Below, in pieces: positions 16,476-26,494 of a DNA stretch of 64,000 nucleotides (position 1 is its first letter; each line of letters opens with the position of its first letter). The stretch is taken from assembly GCF_900108345.1 (NCBI RefSeq), contig NZ_FNVV01000012.1:816978-880977 (forward strand). The letters are read 5' to 3'. The notes below the pieces were generated by a model that saw nothing but the letters and a program-made list of their open reading frames with translations, did no database searches and was not told the origin of the DNA. The position numbers and the translations under genes were made by a program. This stretch comes from Bacteroides ndongoniae. GTDB taxonomy: Bacteria; Bacteroidota; Bacteroidia; Bacteroidales; Bacteroidaceae.

Positions 16476-16584
16476 CCCCGAAGCGCGGCTGTCGGCCGTC
16501 GGCGGTTTGTGTTAAATTTTCCAATATTTATCATTTCTCCCACAAAATAGCCCCGAATTGCAATGTTGATATTGCAAAATTGTG

Positions 16585-16592
16585 TATTTTTG
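16585..16592 (+). promoter_or_regulatory. Probable -7 element of the pta promoter
   Basis: TATTTTTG matches TAnnTTTG 53 bases before the pta start. No TTTG occurs at the right distance upstream, so the -33 part is weak. Confidence 0.55.
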
Positions 16593-16645
16593 CAGCGTGA
16601 ATTACACAGATTACTTCCGGTTATTCTTATACACTATATATTATC

Positions 16646-17662
16646 ATGCAAAGATTAATTAACGAAATCGTTGAGCGCGCCAAAGCAAACCGCCAACGCA
16701 TTGTTCTTCCCGAAGGAACCGAAGAACGCACCTTGAAAGCTGCCAACCAGATTTTGACAGACGGAGTAGCCGACCTGATTCTGCTGGGTAACCCGGCCGA
16801 AATCGAAGCCTGCGCCAAAGAGTGGGGCTTGGGCAACATCGGTAAAGCCACCATCATCGACCCCGCAAACCATCCTAAGATGGAAGAGTACGCACAGTTG
16901 CTCTGCGAACTGCGCAAGAAGAAAGGCATGACCATCGAAGAAGCCCGCAAGCTGGTGCTCGACCCGCTCTACCTGGGCTGCCTCATGATAAAGAACGGCG
17001 ACGCCGACGGTCAGCTGGCCGGTGCTCGCAACACGACGGGCGACGTACTGCGTCCTGCCCTGCAGATCATCAAGACCGCTCCGGGCATCACCTGCGTATC
17101 GGGTGCCATGCTGTTGCTCACCCACGCTCCCGAATACGGTAAGAACGGTGTCCTCGTCATGGGCGACGTAGCCGTAACACCCGTGCCCGATGCCGGACAG
17201 CTGGCACAGATTGCCGTCTGCACCGCACGCACCGCACGCGCCGTTGCCGGACTCGATCCGAAAGTGGCCATGCTGAGCTTCTCGACCAAAGGTTCGGCCA
17301 AGCACGAAGTAGTAGATAAGGTAGTTGAGGCCCTGAAGATAGCCAAGGAAATGGCTCCCGACATCGCCATCGACGGCGAATTGCAGGCCGATGCCGCCCT
17401 CGTGCCCGAAGTAGGTGCCAGCAAGGCTCCGGGTTCGTCCATCGCCGGACATGCCAACGTGCTCGTTGTGCCCACCCTCGAAGTAGGCAACATCTCGTAC
17501 AAGCTGGTTCAGCGTCTGGGTCATGCCGACGCCGTAGGCCCCATCCTGCAAGGCATCGCACGCCCTGTGAACGACCTGTCGCGCGGATGCTCCATCGAGG
17601 ACGTTTACCGCATGATCGCCATCACTGCCAACCAGGCCATCGCAGCCAAGGAAAGCAAGTAA
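16646..17662 (+). CDS. pta: Phosphate acetyltransferase (short form)
   Basis: A 338-residue enzyme that interconverts acetyl-CoA and acetyl phosphate. It is the short catalytic form (PTA_PTB domain only), without the N-terminal regulatory domains of the E. coli enzyme. Typical segments are RIVLPEGTEERTLKAA near the start, DGQLAGARNTTGDVLRPALQ, MLSFSTKGSA, DGELQADAAL and NVLVVPTLEVGNISYKLVQ. With the downstream acetate kinase it forms the pathway that makes acetate and ATP in fermentation. The two genes are separated by 208 bases that contain a hairpin-forming repeat. Confidence 0.96.
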   Translation: MQRLINEIVERAKANRQRIVLPEGTEERTLKAANQILTDGVADLILLGNPAEIEACAKEWGLGNIGKATIIDPANHPKMEEYAQLLCELRKKKGMTIEEARKLVLDPLYLGCLMIKNGDADGQLAGARNTTGDVLRPALQIIKTAPGITCVSGAMLLLTHAPEYGKNGVLVMGDVAVTPVPDAGQLAQIAVCTARTARAVAGLDPKVAMLSFSTKGSAKHEVVDKVVEALKIAKEMAPDIAIDGELQADAALVPEVGASKAPGSSIAGHANVLVVPTLEVGNISYKLVQRLGHADAVGPILQGIARPVNDLSRGCSIEDVYRMIAITANQAIAAKESK

Positions 17663-17682
17663 TTTCTTGCAGAGAGTATAGT

Positions 17683-17830
17683 AGTTAAAGAAGTTATAGA
17701 AGTTATCGCCCACCTTTGGGTGGGCTTGGAAGTTAAAAGCCAATAGAAACAGTTTATGCAGATTGCCTTTTGCTGAACTGACGGCTTTAACTTCTATAAC
17801 TTCCCTTAACTTCTATAACTTCTTTCAACT
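17683..17830. repeat. Inverted AGTTATAGAAGTTA repeats between pta and ackA
   Basis: The left arm at 17683-17705 and the right arm at 17807-17830 are inverted copies of about 22 bp with one insertion; another right-hand copy begins at 17788. A compact hairpin GCCCACC-TTTG-GGTGGGC lies inside at 17708-17725. The mRNA between the two genes could fold into one long structure. Confidence 0.8.
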
Positions 17831-17870
17831 TCGAAACTTGCAAACTTAATTTTTTAATTCTTTATTCTTT

Positions 17871-19067
17871 ATGAAAATCTTAGTTCTGAACTGCGGAAGT
17901 TCATCCATCAAATACAAGCTGTTCGACATGGACAGCAAGTCGGTCATCGCACAGGGCGGTATCGAGAAAATCGGCTTGCCCGACTCGTTCCTGAAGCTGA
18001 CTTTGCCCAACGGCGAAAAGAAGATTCTGGAGAAAAACATCCCCGAACACACCGTAGGCGTAGAGTTCATCCTCAACACGCTGACCAGCCCCGAGTACGG
18101 AGCCATCAAGTCGCTCGACGAAATTAATGCCGTAGGCCACCGCATGGTGCACGGCGGCGAAAAGTTCAGCAAGTCGGTACTGCTGACCAAGGAAGTGCTC
18201 GATGCCTTCACAGCCTGCAACGACTTGGCTCCGCTGCACAACCCCGCCAACCTGAAAGGCGTTCATGCCATCGAAGCCATCCTGCCCAACGTGCCGCAGA
18301 TTGGCGTCTTCGACACCGCCTTCCATCAGACCATGCCCGACTACGCCTACATGTACGCCGTTCCCTACGAACTGTACCAGAAGTACGGCGTGCGTCGCTA
18401 CGGCTTCCACGGAACTTCACACCGCTACGTATCGCAACGCGTATGCGAGTTCCTGGGCGTGAAACCCGAAGGCTTGCGCATCATCACCTGCCACATCGGT
18501 AACGGTGGTTCCATCACTGCCATCAAGGATGGCAAGTGCGTAGACACCAGCATGGGTCTCACTCCGCTCGAAGGCCTTATGATGGGTACACGCAGTGGCG
18601 ACATCGACGCCGGTGCTGTCAGCTTCATCATGGAGAAAGAAGGCCTCGACGCACAGGGCATCTCGAACCTGCTCAACAAGAAGAGCGGTGTGATGGGTAT
18701 CTTCGGCAAGTCGAGCGACATGCGCGACCTCGAAAACGCCGTTGCCGAGGGCGACCCGAAAGCACGTCTGGCCGAGAACATGTACTTCTACCGCATCAAG
18801 AAATACATCGGTGCCTATGCTGCCGCACTGGGTGGCGTGGACATCATCGTCTTCACCGGCGGTGTGGGCGAAAACCAGGCTTCGGCCCGCTGGGGTGCCT
18901 GCTCCGGCCTCGAATACATGGGCGTGAAGCTCGATGCCGAGAAGAACAAGGTGCGCGGCGAGGAAATGGTCATCTCGACCGACGACTCGAAAGTGAAAGT
19001 AGTAGTCATCCCCACCGACGAGGAGCTGATGATTGCTTCAGATACTGTAGCTATACTGAACAACTAA
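17871..19067 (+). CDS. ackA: Acetate kinase
   Basis: A 398-residue enzyme of normal length that transfers phosphate from acetyl phosphate to ADP. The two acetate kinase signatures are present: VLNCGSSSIKYKLF at the N-terminus (residues 4-17) and GFHGTSHRYVS in the middle. The conserved HIGNGGS, DTSMGLTPLEGLMMGTRSGDID and FTGGVGENQ motifs are intact. It follows pta and is followed by a terminator at 19097. It may be read from the pta promoter through the hairpin region or have its own. Confidence 0.97.
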   Translation: MKILVLNCGSSSIKYKLFDMDSKSVIAQGGIEKIGLPDSFLKLTLPNGEKKILEKNIPEHTVGVEFILNTLTSPEYGAIKSLDEINAVGHRMVHGGEKFSKSVLLTKEVLDAFTACNDLAPLHNPANLKGVHAIEAILPNVPQIGVFDTAFHQTMPDYAYMYAVPYELYQKYGVRRYGFHGTSHRYVSQRVCEFLGVKPEGLRIITCHIGNGGSITAIKDGKCVDTSMGLTPLEGLMMGTRSGDIDAGAVSFIMEKEGLDAQGISNLLNKKSGVMGIFGKSSDMRDLENAVAEGDPKARLAENMYFYRIKKYIGAYAAALGGVDIIVFTGGVGENQASARWGACSGLEYMGVKLDAEKNKVRGEEMVISTDDSKVKVVVIPTDEELMIASDTVAILNN

Positions 19068-19096
19068 TATTATAGGAATTATCTTTCTTCATGCAA

Positions 19097-19127
19097 GGGT
19101 GTGTCCGTGGTGGATGCACCCTTTTTT
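19097..19127 (+). terminator. Terminator after ackA
   Basis: GGGTGTGTCC (19097-19106) pairs with GGATGCACCC (19112-19121) with two G-U pairs and a GTGGT loop; six T follow. Confidence 0.88.
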
Positions 19128-19286
19128 GCATGCTTCCCGTCCTTCCCCCATTTGCTTTTGGGGCAGTCATGGAATGGAGTTTCCGCGTAATCGAAATGCA
19201 ACAAGGTTGCAAACAGAATGTTAAGGGGGCGTAATTTTCCCGTAACCGGCAATCCCTTATTTTGCCGTCGAATTAAAACAACGATT

Positions 19287-22200
19287 ATGAAACGGAAATT
19301 CTTAGAGAGATGTATGTTATGCCTTGCCGTCGGACTGCTGTGCTGCAATCTGCCGGCATTGGCTGCAAGCGGCGGTCGTCTGCCTGTTTCGGTGGACCAG
19401 GTCCGTGTAAAGATATTAGTGGATGGCTGTGTAGTCGATGCCGCAGGCGAACCCCTTCCGGGCGCTACGGTGCGCGAGCGTGCTACGGGCAACGGTACGG
19501 TGACCAATATCGACGGTAACTTTTCGTTGTCCGTTTCGTCCGAGGCCGTACTCGAAGTCAGCTTTGTGGGCTATGCCACCAAAGTGGTTCCCGTGGCGGG
19601 ACAACAGCAACTGAAGGTGGTGCTCGAAGAAGACGCTGCCGCGCTGGACGAAGTCGTGGTGGTGGGCTATGGCATCCAGAAGAAAGTCAACCTGTCCGGT
19701 TCGGTGGACCAGATCGGTGCCAAAGAACTTGAGAAACGCCCCATTGCCGATCTTTCGCGAGGCTTGCAGGGCATGATTCCTAACCTGAACATCGACTTCA
19801 CCAGCGGCGAACCGGGAAAATCGGCCAACATCAACATCCGTGGCGAGGCCTCCATCAATGGCGGAAGTCCGCTGATTCTGATCGATGGTGTGTCGGCCAA
19901 CGTAGAAGAGATGAACCGTCTGCTGCCCGAAGACATCGAAAGCCTTTCGGTCCTGAAGGATGCTTCGTCGGCCGCCATCTACGGTGCGCGTGCCGCTTTC
20001 GGTGTCATACTTATTACCACCAAGCAGGGCAATAGCGACCGTATACAAGTGGATTACAACGGCAACTTTGCCTGGAAACGTCCTTCGTCGCTGACCGAGA
20101 AGACTTCCGATCCCTATATTTACCTGAAGCTGAAGAACATCGCCGTGCTCAATACTCCCTGGAGTTCGGGACACGTCACCAGTGACGAACGCCTCGAATG
20201 GGCACGCCAGCGTTCGGACAATCCTGACGGCACTCCCTCGGTGCGCCTGAACCCGCTGGACGAGACCCAGTGGGAGTACATGGGCAACCGTGACTGGACC
20301 GACTACTACCTGAACCGTAACACCTTCACCCAGACGCATCAGGTATCGGTGTCGGGGCGGACGGAGAAGACCCGTTTTTACCTTTCCGGCGGCTACGATG
20401 ACGAGAACGGTATCTTTTCGGGCATTGTGGACAACGATAAGTACCGCCGCTACAGCATGCGTAGCAAGGTGAGCTATGACGTATGGGACTGGCTGACCCT
20501 TTCGAACAACACCTCTTACGTGGTGACCGAACGTAAAAAACCGAGCTATTATGATATGAGTGTGTTCTTCGACCTCGAACCGCACGACATGGACCGCAAC
20601 CCCGATGGCACTTGGGCCAGCGGCGAACTGGGTACGGCTTTGGCCCAGCTGGTCGATGGCGGTCAGGAGAAGGATACTTACGGACGCCTTCAGAGCACCT
20701 TCTCCGGCGAACTGAACTTCTGGAAACGTATGCTGGTAATCAATGCCAACTTCACCTTCATGAAGGGACATCAGGAATACGACTGGTACAAGACCCCCTA
20801 CCAGGTAGGTTACGGCCCGGACGATATCCGCGAGCAGGGCGAAAGCCGTGCCTGGAAGGAAAGCACAGACGACCTGTACACGGTGTTCGAAGTGTATGGT
20901 ACCTTCAACAAGTTGTTTCGCGACCGCCATCAGGTGACCGCCATCCTGGGCTTCAATCAGGAGTACAACCGTTCCGACAACTTCCATTCCGAGCGCTACG
21001 ACATCATCTCTACTGCTCTGCCTTCCATCGGTTTGGCTTCCGGCACCCAATACGTCGGCCAGACCTACCGTGACTGGGCCATCCGTGGTTGCTTTTTCCG
21101 TGCCAACTATTCGTACGACAACCGCTATATCTTCGAGTTGAACGGCCGTTACGACGGTACGTCCCGTTTCCCCAAGAACAAGCGTTTCGGCTTCTTTCCC
21201 TCGGGCTCGGTAGCCTGGAGGGTGGACAGCGAATCGTTCTTCGACGGCCTGCGCGACATCTTCTCTCAATTCAAGCTCCGCGCTTCTTACGGTTCGCTGG
21301 GCAATCAGCTGGTGAGCGAATACGGTTACATTCCTTATATGAGTTCGCAGTTGGGCAGTTACATCATTGACGGCGAACTGCAGCAGACGGTGACTTCGCC
21401 CGACTTGGTATCGTCGGCCTACACCTGGGAGGAAGTACGTACTGTCAATGGCGGTATTGACCTGGGCTTCTTGGACAACAAGCTGACGGCCTCGTTCGAT
21501 TTCTATCGTCGCGACACCAAAGGAATGCTTACCATGGGCCGCGAGCTGCCCGGTGTGTTGGGCAAGGAAGAACCGCAGGAGAACGCCGCCAACCTGAAGA
21601 CGCGCGGCTGGGAACTGAGTATCGGCTATCAGGACGAGTTCCGCCTGGCCGGAAAACCCCTGAACTGGGCGGCCCGCTTCATCCTGTCGGACAGCCGTAC
21701 GTGGATCACTAAGTTCGACAATCCTACCCGCAACCTGACGCAGTATTACGAAGGGCAGGAAATCGGAGAAATCTGGGGATTGCAGAGCGATGGCCTGTTC
21801 AGCAGCAAGGACGAAATAGCAGCCTTGGACGAAACCGAAATCATCCCTTGGGGGGCACTCGAAATTGTAGAAGGTTGGCCCAAGTACAAAGACCTGGACG
21901 GCGACCACCGCATCACCAAAGGGTCGGTCACGGTAGACGATCCGGGCGACCTGAGCGTTATCGGTAATTCGGCTCCCCGTTTCCGCTTCGGCCTGAATCT
22001 GAGTGCCGAATGGAACGGAATCGATGTAGCCGTCTTCCTGCAAGGCATCGGCAAGCGCGACTTCTATCCGCAAAGTTACTTGTACTGGGGCTTCTACCAG
22101 CAACCCTACAGCGGCGGACAGTTGCACACTTTCGACTTCTACCGCCCCACAACGGACAGCGAGGTCGACATGGCTAAGCATTCGCAATCGTACATCGCCG

Positions 22201-22562
22201 CCGGACTGGCCAACCAGAACCTTGATGCCAGATACCCCATCCTGCAATCGTGGCTGGCCGATAAGAACCTGGGAACCCGCATCGACCAGGCGATGGGCCT
22301 GGCCATTCCCCAGACAGGCTACATGCTGAATGCCGCTTACCTGCGTGTGAAGAACATCACCGTCGGCTATACGCTGCCGCAAGAGTGGGTACGCAAAGCC
22401 CGATTGAGCCGGGTGCGTGTATTTGTCAGTGCCGACAACCTGTGCGAATGGAGCGGAGTGAAGCCTTACTTCGATCCCGAGTCCATTACCGATACGTCTT
22501 CTTTCGGCTATGTTTATCCTTTCAACCGCCAGTTCTCCTGCGGGCTTAACGTAACATTCTAA
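19287..22562 (+). CDS. SusC/RagA family TonB-dependent outer membrane transporter
   Basis: A 1091-residue importer. I chose the ATG at 19287 since it begins a signal peptide (KRKFLERCMLCLAVGLLC); the frame runs open from 19218. After the signal comes a carboxypeptidase-regulatory-like domain (DAAGEPLPGATVRERATG, residues of about 50-125), the linker with LDEVVVVGYGIQKK that precedes the TonB plug, the plug (PIADLSRGLQGMIPNLN) and a 22-strand barrel ending in NVTF. There is no STN domain, so it is not coupled to an anti-sigma factor. It pairs with the SusD-like protein nine bases downstream. The phosphatase genes that follow suggest a phosphorylated ligand. Confidence 0.95.
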   Translation: MKRKFLERCMLCLAVGLLCCNLPALAASGGRLPVSVDQVRVKILVDGCVVDAAGEPLPGATVRERATGNGTVTNIDGNFSLSVSSEAVLEVSFVGYATKVVPVAGQQQLKVVLEEDAAALDEVVVVGYGIQKKVNLSGSVDQIGAKELEKRPIADLSRGLQGMIPNLNIDFTSGEPGKSANINIRGEASINGGSPLILIDGVSANVEEMNRLLPEDIESLSVLKDASSAAIYGARAAFGVILITTKQGNSDRIQVDYNGNFAWKRPSSLTEKTSDPYIYLKLKNIAVLNTPWSSGHVTSDERLEWARQRSDNPDGTPSVRLNPLDETQWEYMGNRDWTDYYLNRNTFTQTHQVSVSGRTEKTRFYLSGGYDDENGIFSGIVDNDKYRRYSMRSKVSYDVWDWLTLSNNTSYVVTERKKPSYYDMSVFFDLEPHDMDRNPDGTWASGELGTALAQLVDGGQEKDTYGRLQSTFSGELNFWKRMLVINANFTFMKGHQEYDWYKTPYQVGYGPDDIREQGESRAWKESTDDLYTVFEVYGTFNKLFRDRHQVTAILGFNQEYNRSDNFHSERYDIISTALPSIGLASGTQYVGQTYRDWAIRGCFFRANYSYDNRYIFELNGRYDGTSRFPKNKRFGFFPSGSVAWRVDSESFFDGLRDIFSQFKLRASYGSLGNQLVSEYGYIPYMSSQLGSYIIDGELQQTVTSPDLVSSAYTWEEVRTVNGGIDLGFLDNKLTASFDFYRRDTKGMLTMGRELPGVLGKEEPQENAANLKTRGWELSIGYQDEFRLAGKPLNWAARFILSDSRTWITKFDNPTRNLTQYYEGQEIGEIWGLQSDGLFSSKDEIAALDETEIIPWGALEIVEGWPKYKDLDGDHRITKGSVTVDDPGDLSVIGNSAPRFRFGLNLSAEWNGIDVAVFLQGIGKRDFYPQSYLYWGFYQQPYSGGQLHTFDFYRPTTDSEVDMAKHSQSYIAAGLANQNLDARYPILQSWLADKNLGTRIDQAMGLAIPQTGYMLNAAYLRVKNITVGYTLPQEWVRKARLSRVRVFVSADNLCEWSGVKPYFDPESITDTSSFGYVYPFNRQFSCGLNVTF

Positions 22563-22570
22563 AATTACAA

Positions 22571-24376
22571 ATGACAATGAGAAATCTGATTATACCTTCC
22601 CTGGCTCTTTCAGTCACTTTGCTGCTGGCTACTTCGTGCAACGATTCGTTTATGGATCGGCAACCCCATACGGAAATCGGTGTGGAATCGTATTTCAATA
22701 CCGAACGCGACTTGCAGATGTATTGTTACGGTCTGGTCAACACACCAGGTTACAGCTACGACTCCGACGAGGGTACCGACGATGTAGCCACGACTTCGAA
22801 CGTCGAAATCAAGAACATCATGACATCGCCCAATCCCAACTCGGTCACCATCAATGCCGGCTGGAGCTGGGAGCGTCTGTACGACATCAACTTCTTCTTG
22901 GCCAACTGCGGACGCGCCAAAGTGACCGAAGATGTCCTGGCCCACTATCAGGGTGTAGCCCGTTACTACCGCGCCGCCTTCTATATGGATAAGGTGAAAA
23001 CCTATTCCGATGTGCCTTGGTACGATAAAGTGCTCACCACCGACGACCCGGACCTGTATAAGGCTCGCGACTCGCGCGACTTCGTTATCGGCAAGATATT
23101 CGAAGACTACCAGTTTGCAGCCGAACACGTCCGTGCCACCGAACCTTTAGGTGCCATCAACAAGTGGATTGTACTGGCTACCATGGCCCGTCATGCCCTG
23201 TACGAAGGCACCTACCGCAAGTATCACGACGAACTGAACCTGCAACAGACCGCCGCCGACTATCTGCGTATGGCAGCCGATGCCGCCTGGCAAGTCATGC
23301 AGGAAGGCGGTTTCAGCATCTACAATACAGGACATCCCTACGAAGACTATTCCACGCTGTTCAACAGCCCCGACCTGACCACCAATCCCGAGATGATACA
23401 GGCACATTACTACGAGAACGACGTGGCCGAAAACGGATTCTGGGCCTACATGTTCGGCAACTACATTCCCTGTCCCACGAAAGATCTGGTACAGGCCTAC
23501 CTGATGAAGGACGGTTCCTACTATTCTTCGCAGCCCGACTATCGGACCCGTCAGTTTGTCGATGAGTTCAAGGACCGCGACCCGCGCATCTATCAGACAC
23601 TGGCTTATCCGGGCTGGGAACTGGTCAACACCATGACCTATGCCACCGGTGCCGGCATCTATGTGCAGGAACTTAACAAGAACTTCTCGGGCTACCACCA
23701 GATAAAAGGCTTCATCAACAACAAGGACGAAAACTACTACGTGGGCATCGACTTCCCCGTCATCCGCTATGCCGAAGTGCTGCTCACCTATGCCGAGGCA
23801 AAGGCTGAACTGGGCGAACTGACGCAGGACGTGCTGGATCAGACGGTCAACCTGCTGCGCGACCGTGCCGGAATGCCTCACTTGCAGATGAATCCGCCTG
23901 TCGATCCCGTGATGGCAGAAGCCTTTCCCGGTGTCGGATCGACGCTGCTCGAAATCCGTCGCGAGCGTCGTGTGGAACTGGCGTTCGAAGGTTTCCGCTT
24001 CGACGACCTCATGCGCTGGCACGCCGGCAAGCTGTTGGAGCATGAGCCCGAAGGACTCTACTTCCCCAGTTTGGGCAAGTTCGACCTGACCGGCGACGGC
24101 ATCGAAGACATCTGCCTGATTCCTTCCTCGCAGTCGATTCCTGCCGAAGAAGACAAAGAAACCAATGCCTTGGGCGAGAAACTGGTCTATTACCGTGCCG
24201 GAACCATCGACGACCAGAATGCCACCGTTTATCTGAGTGACGGCGATCATGGTACCATTCAGACCATCAAGGACATGGGTACTTTCCAGGAACCGAAGTT
24301 CTACTATCGTCCCATTCCCCGTCACGAGATGGATCTGAATCCCAATCTGGGACCGCAACTCTTCGGCTGGGAATGA
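22571..24376 (+). CDS. SusD/RagB family outer membrane lipoprotein
   Basis: A 601-residue ligand-binding partner of the SusC-type transporter. A second ATG at 22577 is a possible start. The lipobox is LATSC with Cys23. The SusD N-terminal region shows DRQPHTEIGVESYFNTERDLQM and the C-terminal part the characteristic RYAEVLLTYAEAKAELGE and IRRERRVELAFEGFRFDDLMRW. It ends with HEMDLNPNLG, usual for the family. It is co-transcribed with the transporter and with the metallophosphoesterase 49 bases downstream. Confidence 0.95.
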   Translation: MTMRNLIIPSLALSVTLLLATSCNDSFMDRQPHTEIGVESYFNTERDLQMYCYGLVNTPGYSYDSDEGTDDVATTSNVEIKNIMTSPNPNSVTINAGWSWERLYDINFFLANCGRAKVTEDVLAHYQGVARYYRAAFYMDKVKTYSDVPWYDKVLTTDDPDLYKARDSRDFVIGKIFEDYQFAAEHVRATEPLGAINKWIVLATMARHALYEGTYRKYHDELNLQQTAADYLRMAADAAWQVMQEGGFSIYNTGHPYEDYSTLFNSPDLTTNPEMIQAHYYENDVAENGFWAYMFGNYIPCPTKDLVQAYLMKDGSYYSSQPDYRTRQFVDEFKDRDPRIYQTLAYPGWELVNTMTYATGAGIYVQELNKNFSGYHQIKGFINNKDENYYVGIDFPVIRYAEVLLTYAEAKAELGELTQDVLDQTVNLLRDRAGMPHLQMNPPVDPVMAEAFPGVGSTLLEIRRERRVELAFEGFRFDDLMRWHAGKLLEHEPEGLYFPSLGKFDLTGDGIEDICLIPSSQSIPAEEDKETNALGEKLVYYRAGTIDDQNATVYLSDGDHGTIQTIKDMGTFQEPKFYYRPIPRHEMDLNPNLGPQLFGWE

Positions 24377-24425
24377 TCCCTCCCCGCAAGCATTCAATGA
24401 ATAACTCTTTTAAAACAATACGAAA

Positions 24426-25334
24426 ATGAGAAAAGGATTTTTATCAAAGTGGGTGGTCCTGTGCTGTTGTGCTGTCAGTCTGGCTTCCTGCAATCAGACT
24501 GACCGGCAGAATCAGTCTCAACAACCTGCCATCAAACTGACGTTTGCTTATTTGACTGATGTCCACCTGAACAAGGACAATAGCGGCAATGGCAACGAAG
24601 GCCTGAAGAAGGCCCTGAAGGTCGCTGCCGACCAAGGAGCCGAATTTGTACTTTTTGGCGGAGACAATGCCGATACCGACCAGCTGGGCGATGCCGAAGT
24701 GACTGCCGATACCTTGCATGCACGCTTTGCAAGGTTGGTGAAGGAGTCCGGACTGCCGGCCCATTTCACCATCGGAAACCACGACCGGTTCTACCTGGCC
24801 GGGGGAAAGGCCGATACACTGGGTTTTGGAATGTTCGAGAAACATTATGGCAAGACTTACGGTTCGTTCACGCAGAAAGGTGTTCATTTTGTTACCCTCA
24901 ACAGTCTTTATCCGCAGGGTGGTGAGGCACCCTACAGCGTAGGCGCCGAGCAATTGGCCTGGCTGAAGGCCGACCTTGACACAGTGAGCCCTCAGACGCC
25001 GGTCATTGTTTCGCTTCACGTGCCCATGCTGTCGCTCTATTATCCCGTAGTGGAAGGTACGATGAAGGCCTGGGATATGATTGCCGACAGCAAGGCTGTG
25101 GTTGACTTGCTGAAGGAGCACAATACGCAACTCGTCCTGCAGGGACACCAGCACATCTACGAGCAGATTCAGGAACGCGACTTGTGGTTTGTCACTGCCG
25201 GTGCCGTGTCGGCATGCTGGTGGCAAGGACCTTTCTTGACTACGCAGGAAGGCTTCCTTTTGGTCAAAGTGGACGAAAACAACCGCATCTCTTGGGAGTA
25301 CATCGACTATGGATGGGAAGTACCCGGAAAATAA
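24426..25334 (+). CDS. Calcineurin-like metallophosphoesterase lipoprotein
   Basis: A 302-residue lipoprotein (Cys22 in SLASC). The metal-binding motifs of the family appear in order: DVHLN, GGDNADTD, GNHDRFY, SLHVPM and GHQHIYEQ. It should hydrolyse phosphomonoesters or phosphodiesters at the membrane surface. It follows susD by 49 bases and precedes the PHP gene by 23, so all four genes from 19287 probably form one operon. The substrate cannot be named, but the enzyme presumably processes what the SusC/D pair captures. Confidence 0.88.
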   Translation: MRKGFLSKWVVLCCCAVSLASCNQTDRQNQSQQPAIKLTFAYLTDVHLNKDNSGNGNEGLKKALKVAADQGAEFVLFGGDNADTDQLGDAEVTADTLHARFARLVKESGLPAHFTIGNHDRFYLAGGKADTLGFGMFEKHYGKTYGSFTQKGVHFVTLNSLYPQGGEAPYSVGAEQLAWLKADLDTVSPQTPVIVSLHVPMLSLYYPVVEGTMKAWDMIADSKAVVDLLKEHNTQLVLQGHQHIYEQIQERDLWFVTAGAVSACWWQGPFLTTQEGFLLVKVDENNRISWEYIDYGWEVPGK

Positions 25335-25357
25335 CCCGATAATCATAAAATGAAAAA

Positions 25358-26479
25358 ATGAAAACGAAACGATTGCTGATGACGGCAGTTTTGGCTGCCG
25401 CCTGCTGGAGCGGAATGTATGCCCAGCAAACACAAGAGCTGCCCGACCGTATCAAGATGGGGCAGGAGAGAGCGAAAGTACGTCGTGACATCAGTCTGCC
25501 GCAGATTGACGGATACGACTTGCTGAAGTGCGATTTCCACATCCATACCGTCTTTTCTGACGGCATCGTGTGGCCTTCACTTCGTGTCAACGAGGCATGG
25601 GAAGAAGGTCTTGATGCCATTGCCTTGAGCGACCACGTAGAGGGACAACCTGCCCGCGAAGGCATGAAGAAGGGCGACCTGGATCTGGCTTTCAAGAATG
25701 CCGAGGATGAGGCGCTGCGGCGCGGCATCATTCTGATTAAGGGAGCCGAAATAAGTCGTTCCATGCCCCCCGGACATCTTAATGCCCTCTTTCTGAACGA
25801 TGTGGATGCCTTGCAGAAGGACGACGTTGTGGAAGCACTGCGCGAGGCACACAGGCAGGGAGCCTACATCTTTTGGAATCATCCGGGATGGAACGTCAAG
25901 GAAGTGAAGTGGCACGACATACACGAACGCCTCTGGAAGGAAGGCTTGCTGAACGGCATCGAAGTGTTCAACGAGTTCGAGTGGTATCCCAAAGCGCTGG
26001 AATGGGCCAAGGAAAAGAAACTGACGCTGATGGCCAATACCGACGTACACGATGTCATCGAGCGCCTGTATGACAGGACGCAGGTGTCGCACCGTCCTCT
26101 GACCCTCGTGCTGGCCAAGGAACATACGGCGGCTGCCATTAAGGAAGCTCTTTTTGGCGGGCGTACGCTCATCTGGTTCTACGATACGCTGATAGGCAAG
26201 GAAGATTACCTGAAGAAGTTCTTCGAAGGAGCTGTCCGTGTGCAGCCTTCACACTATGCAACAGAGGCTTCGGCTTACGTGACGGTGACCAATACGTGCG
26301 ACGTCCCCTTCAGACTTGAAGTGGCTTCGGAAGTCAAGGGCTATCCGTCATGTATCCAGCTGCCGGCAAGGGCTTCGGTTGTTGTGTCGGTACCCAAAAA
26401 CGGCACTAACCCCGTTGCTTACAAGGTAACCAACCTGCTGACAGCCTATGAACAGTGCATTGAAGTTTCGTTGTTTTAA
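25358..26479 (+). CDS. Secreted PHP-domain phosphoesterase
   Basis: A 373-residue protein with a cleavable signal peptide (ending near MYAQQ, residues 18-22). The PHP metal ligands are clear: CDFHIHTVFSDG, ALSDHVEG, KGAEISRSM, FWNHPGW and ANTDVHD. PHP proteins are trinuclear-metal phosphoesterases such as histidinol phosphatase or 5'-3' exonuclease-like enzymes; export to the periplasm suits scavenging. Residues of about 290-373 form a beta-rich C-terminal part with no obvious assignment. It is the fourth gene of the SusC/D operon and the second phosphatase in it. Confidence 0.85.
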   Translation: MKTKRLLMTAVLAAACWSGMYAQQTQELPDRIKMGQERAKVRRDISLPQIDGYDLLKCDFHIHTVFSDGIVWPSLRVNEAWEEGLDAIALSDHVEGQPAREGMKKGDLDLAFKNAEDEALRRGIILIKGAEISRSMPPGHLNALFLNDVDALQKDDVVEALREAHRQGAYIFWNHPGWNVKEVKWHDIHERLWKEGLLNGIEVFNEFEWYPKALEWAKEKKLTLMANTDVHDVIERLYDRTQVSHRPLTLVLAKEHTAAAIKEALFGGRTLIWFYDTLIGKEDYLKKFFEGAVRVQPSHYATEASAYVTVTNTCDVPFRLEVASEVKGYPSCIQLPARASVVVSVPKNGTNPVAYKVTNLLTAYEQCIEVSLF

Positions 26480-26494
26480 CGGAAAAGAGGAGTG

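Larger units (their letters stand above)
16237..16645. other. 409-base divergent intergenic region between lrgA and pta
   Basis: It contains a minus-strand TACCTTTG box (16328-16335) for lrgA, the 22-bp repeat array (16393-16475), and a TATTTTTG box (16585-16592) for pta. Nothing coding is evident. Confidence 0.7.

Noticed and set aside
19218..19286. Upstream ATG extending the first SusC by 23 residues
   Set aside because: The extension places a charged stretch before the signal peptide, while the ATG at 19287 starts it directly.
19416..22577. Very long open frame on the minus strand across the first SusC gene
   Set aside because: It is the antisense shadow of G+C-rich coding sequence; it has no domain-like composition and the plus-strand SusC is certain. 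The same holds for long antisense frames over pta, GH92 and the D-Ala ligase genes.
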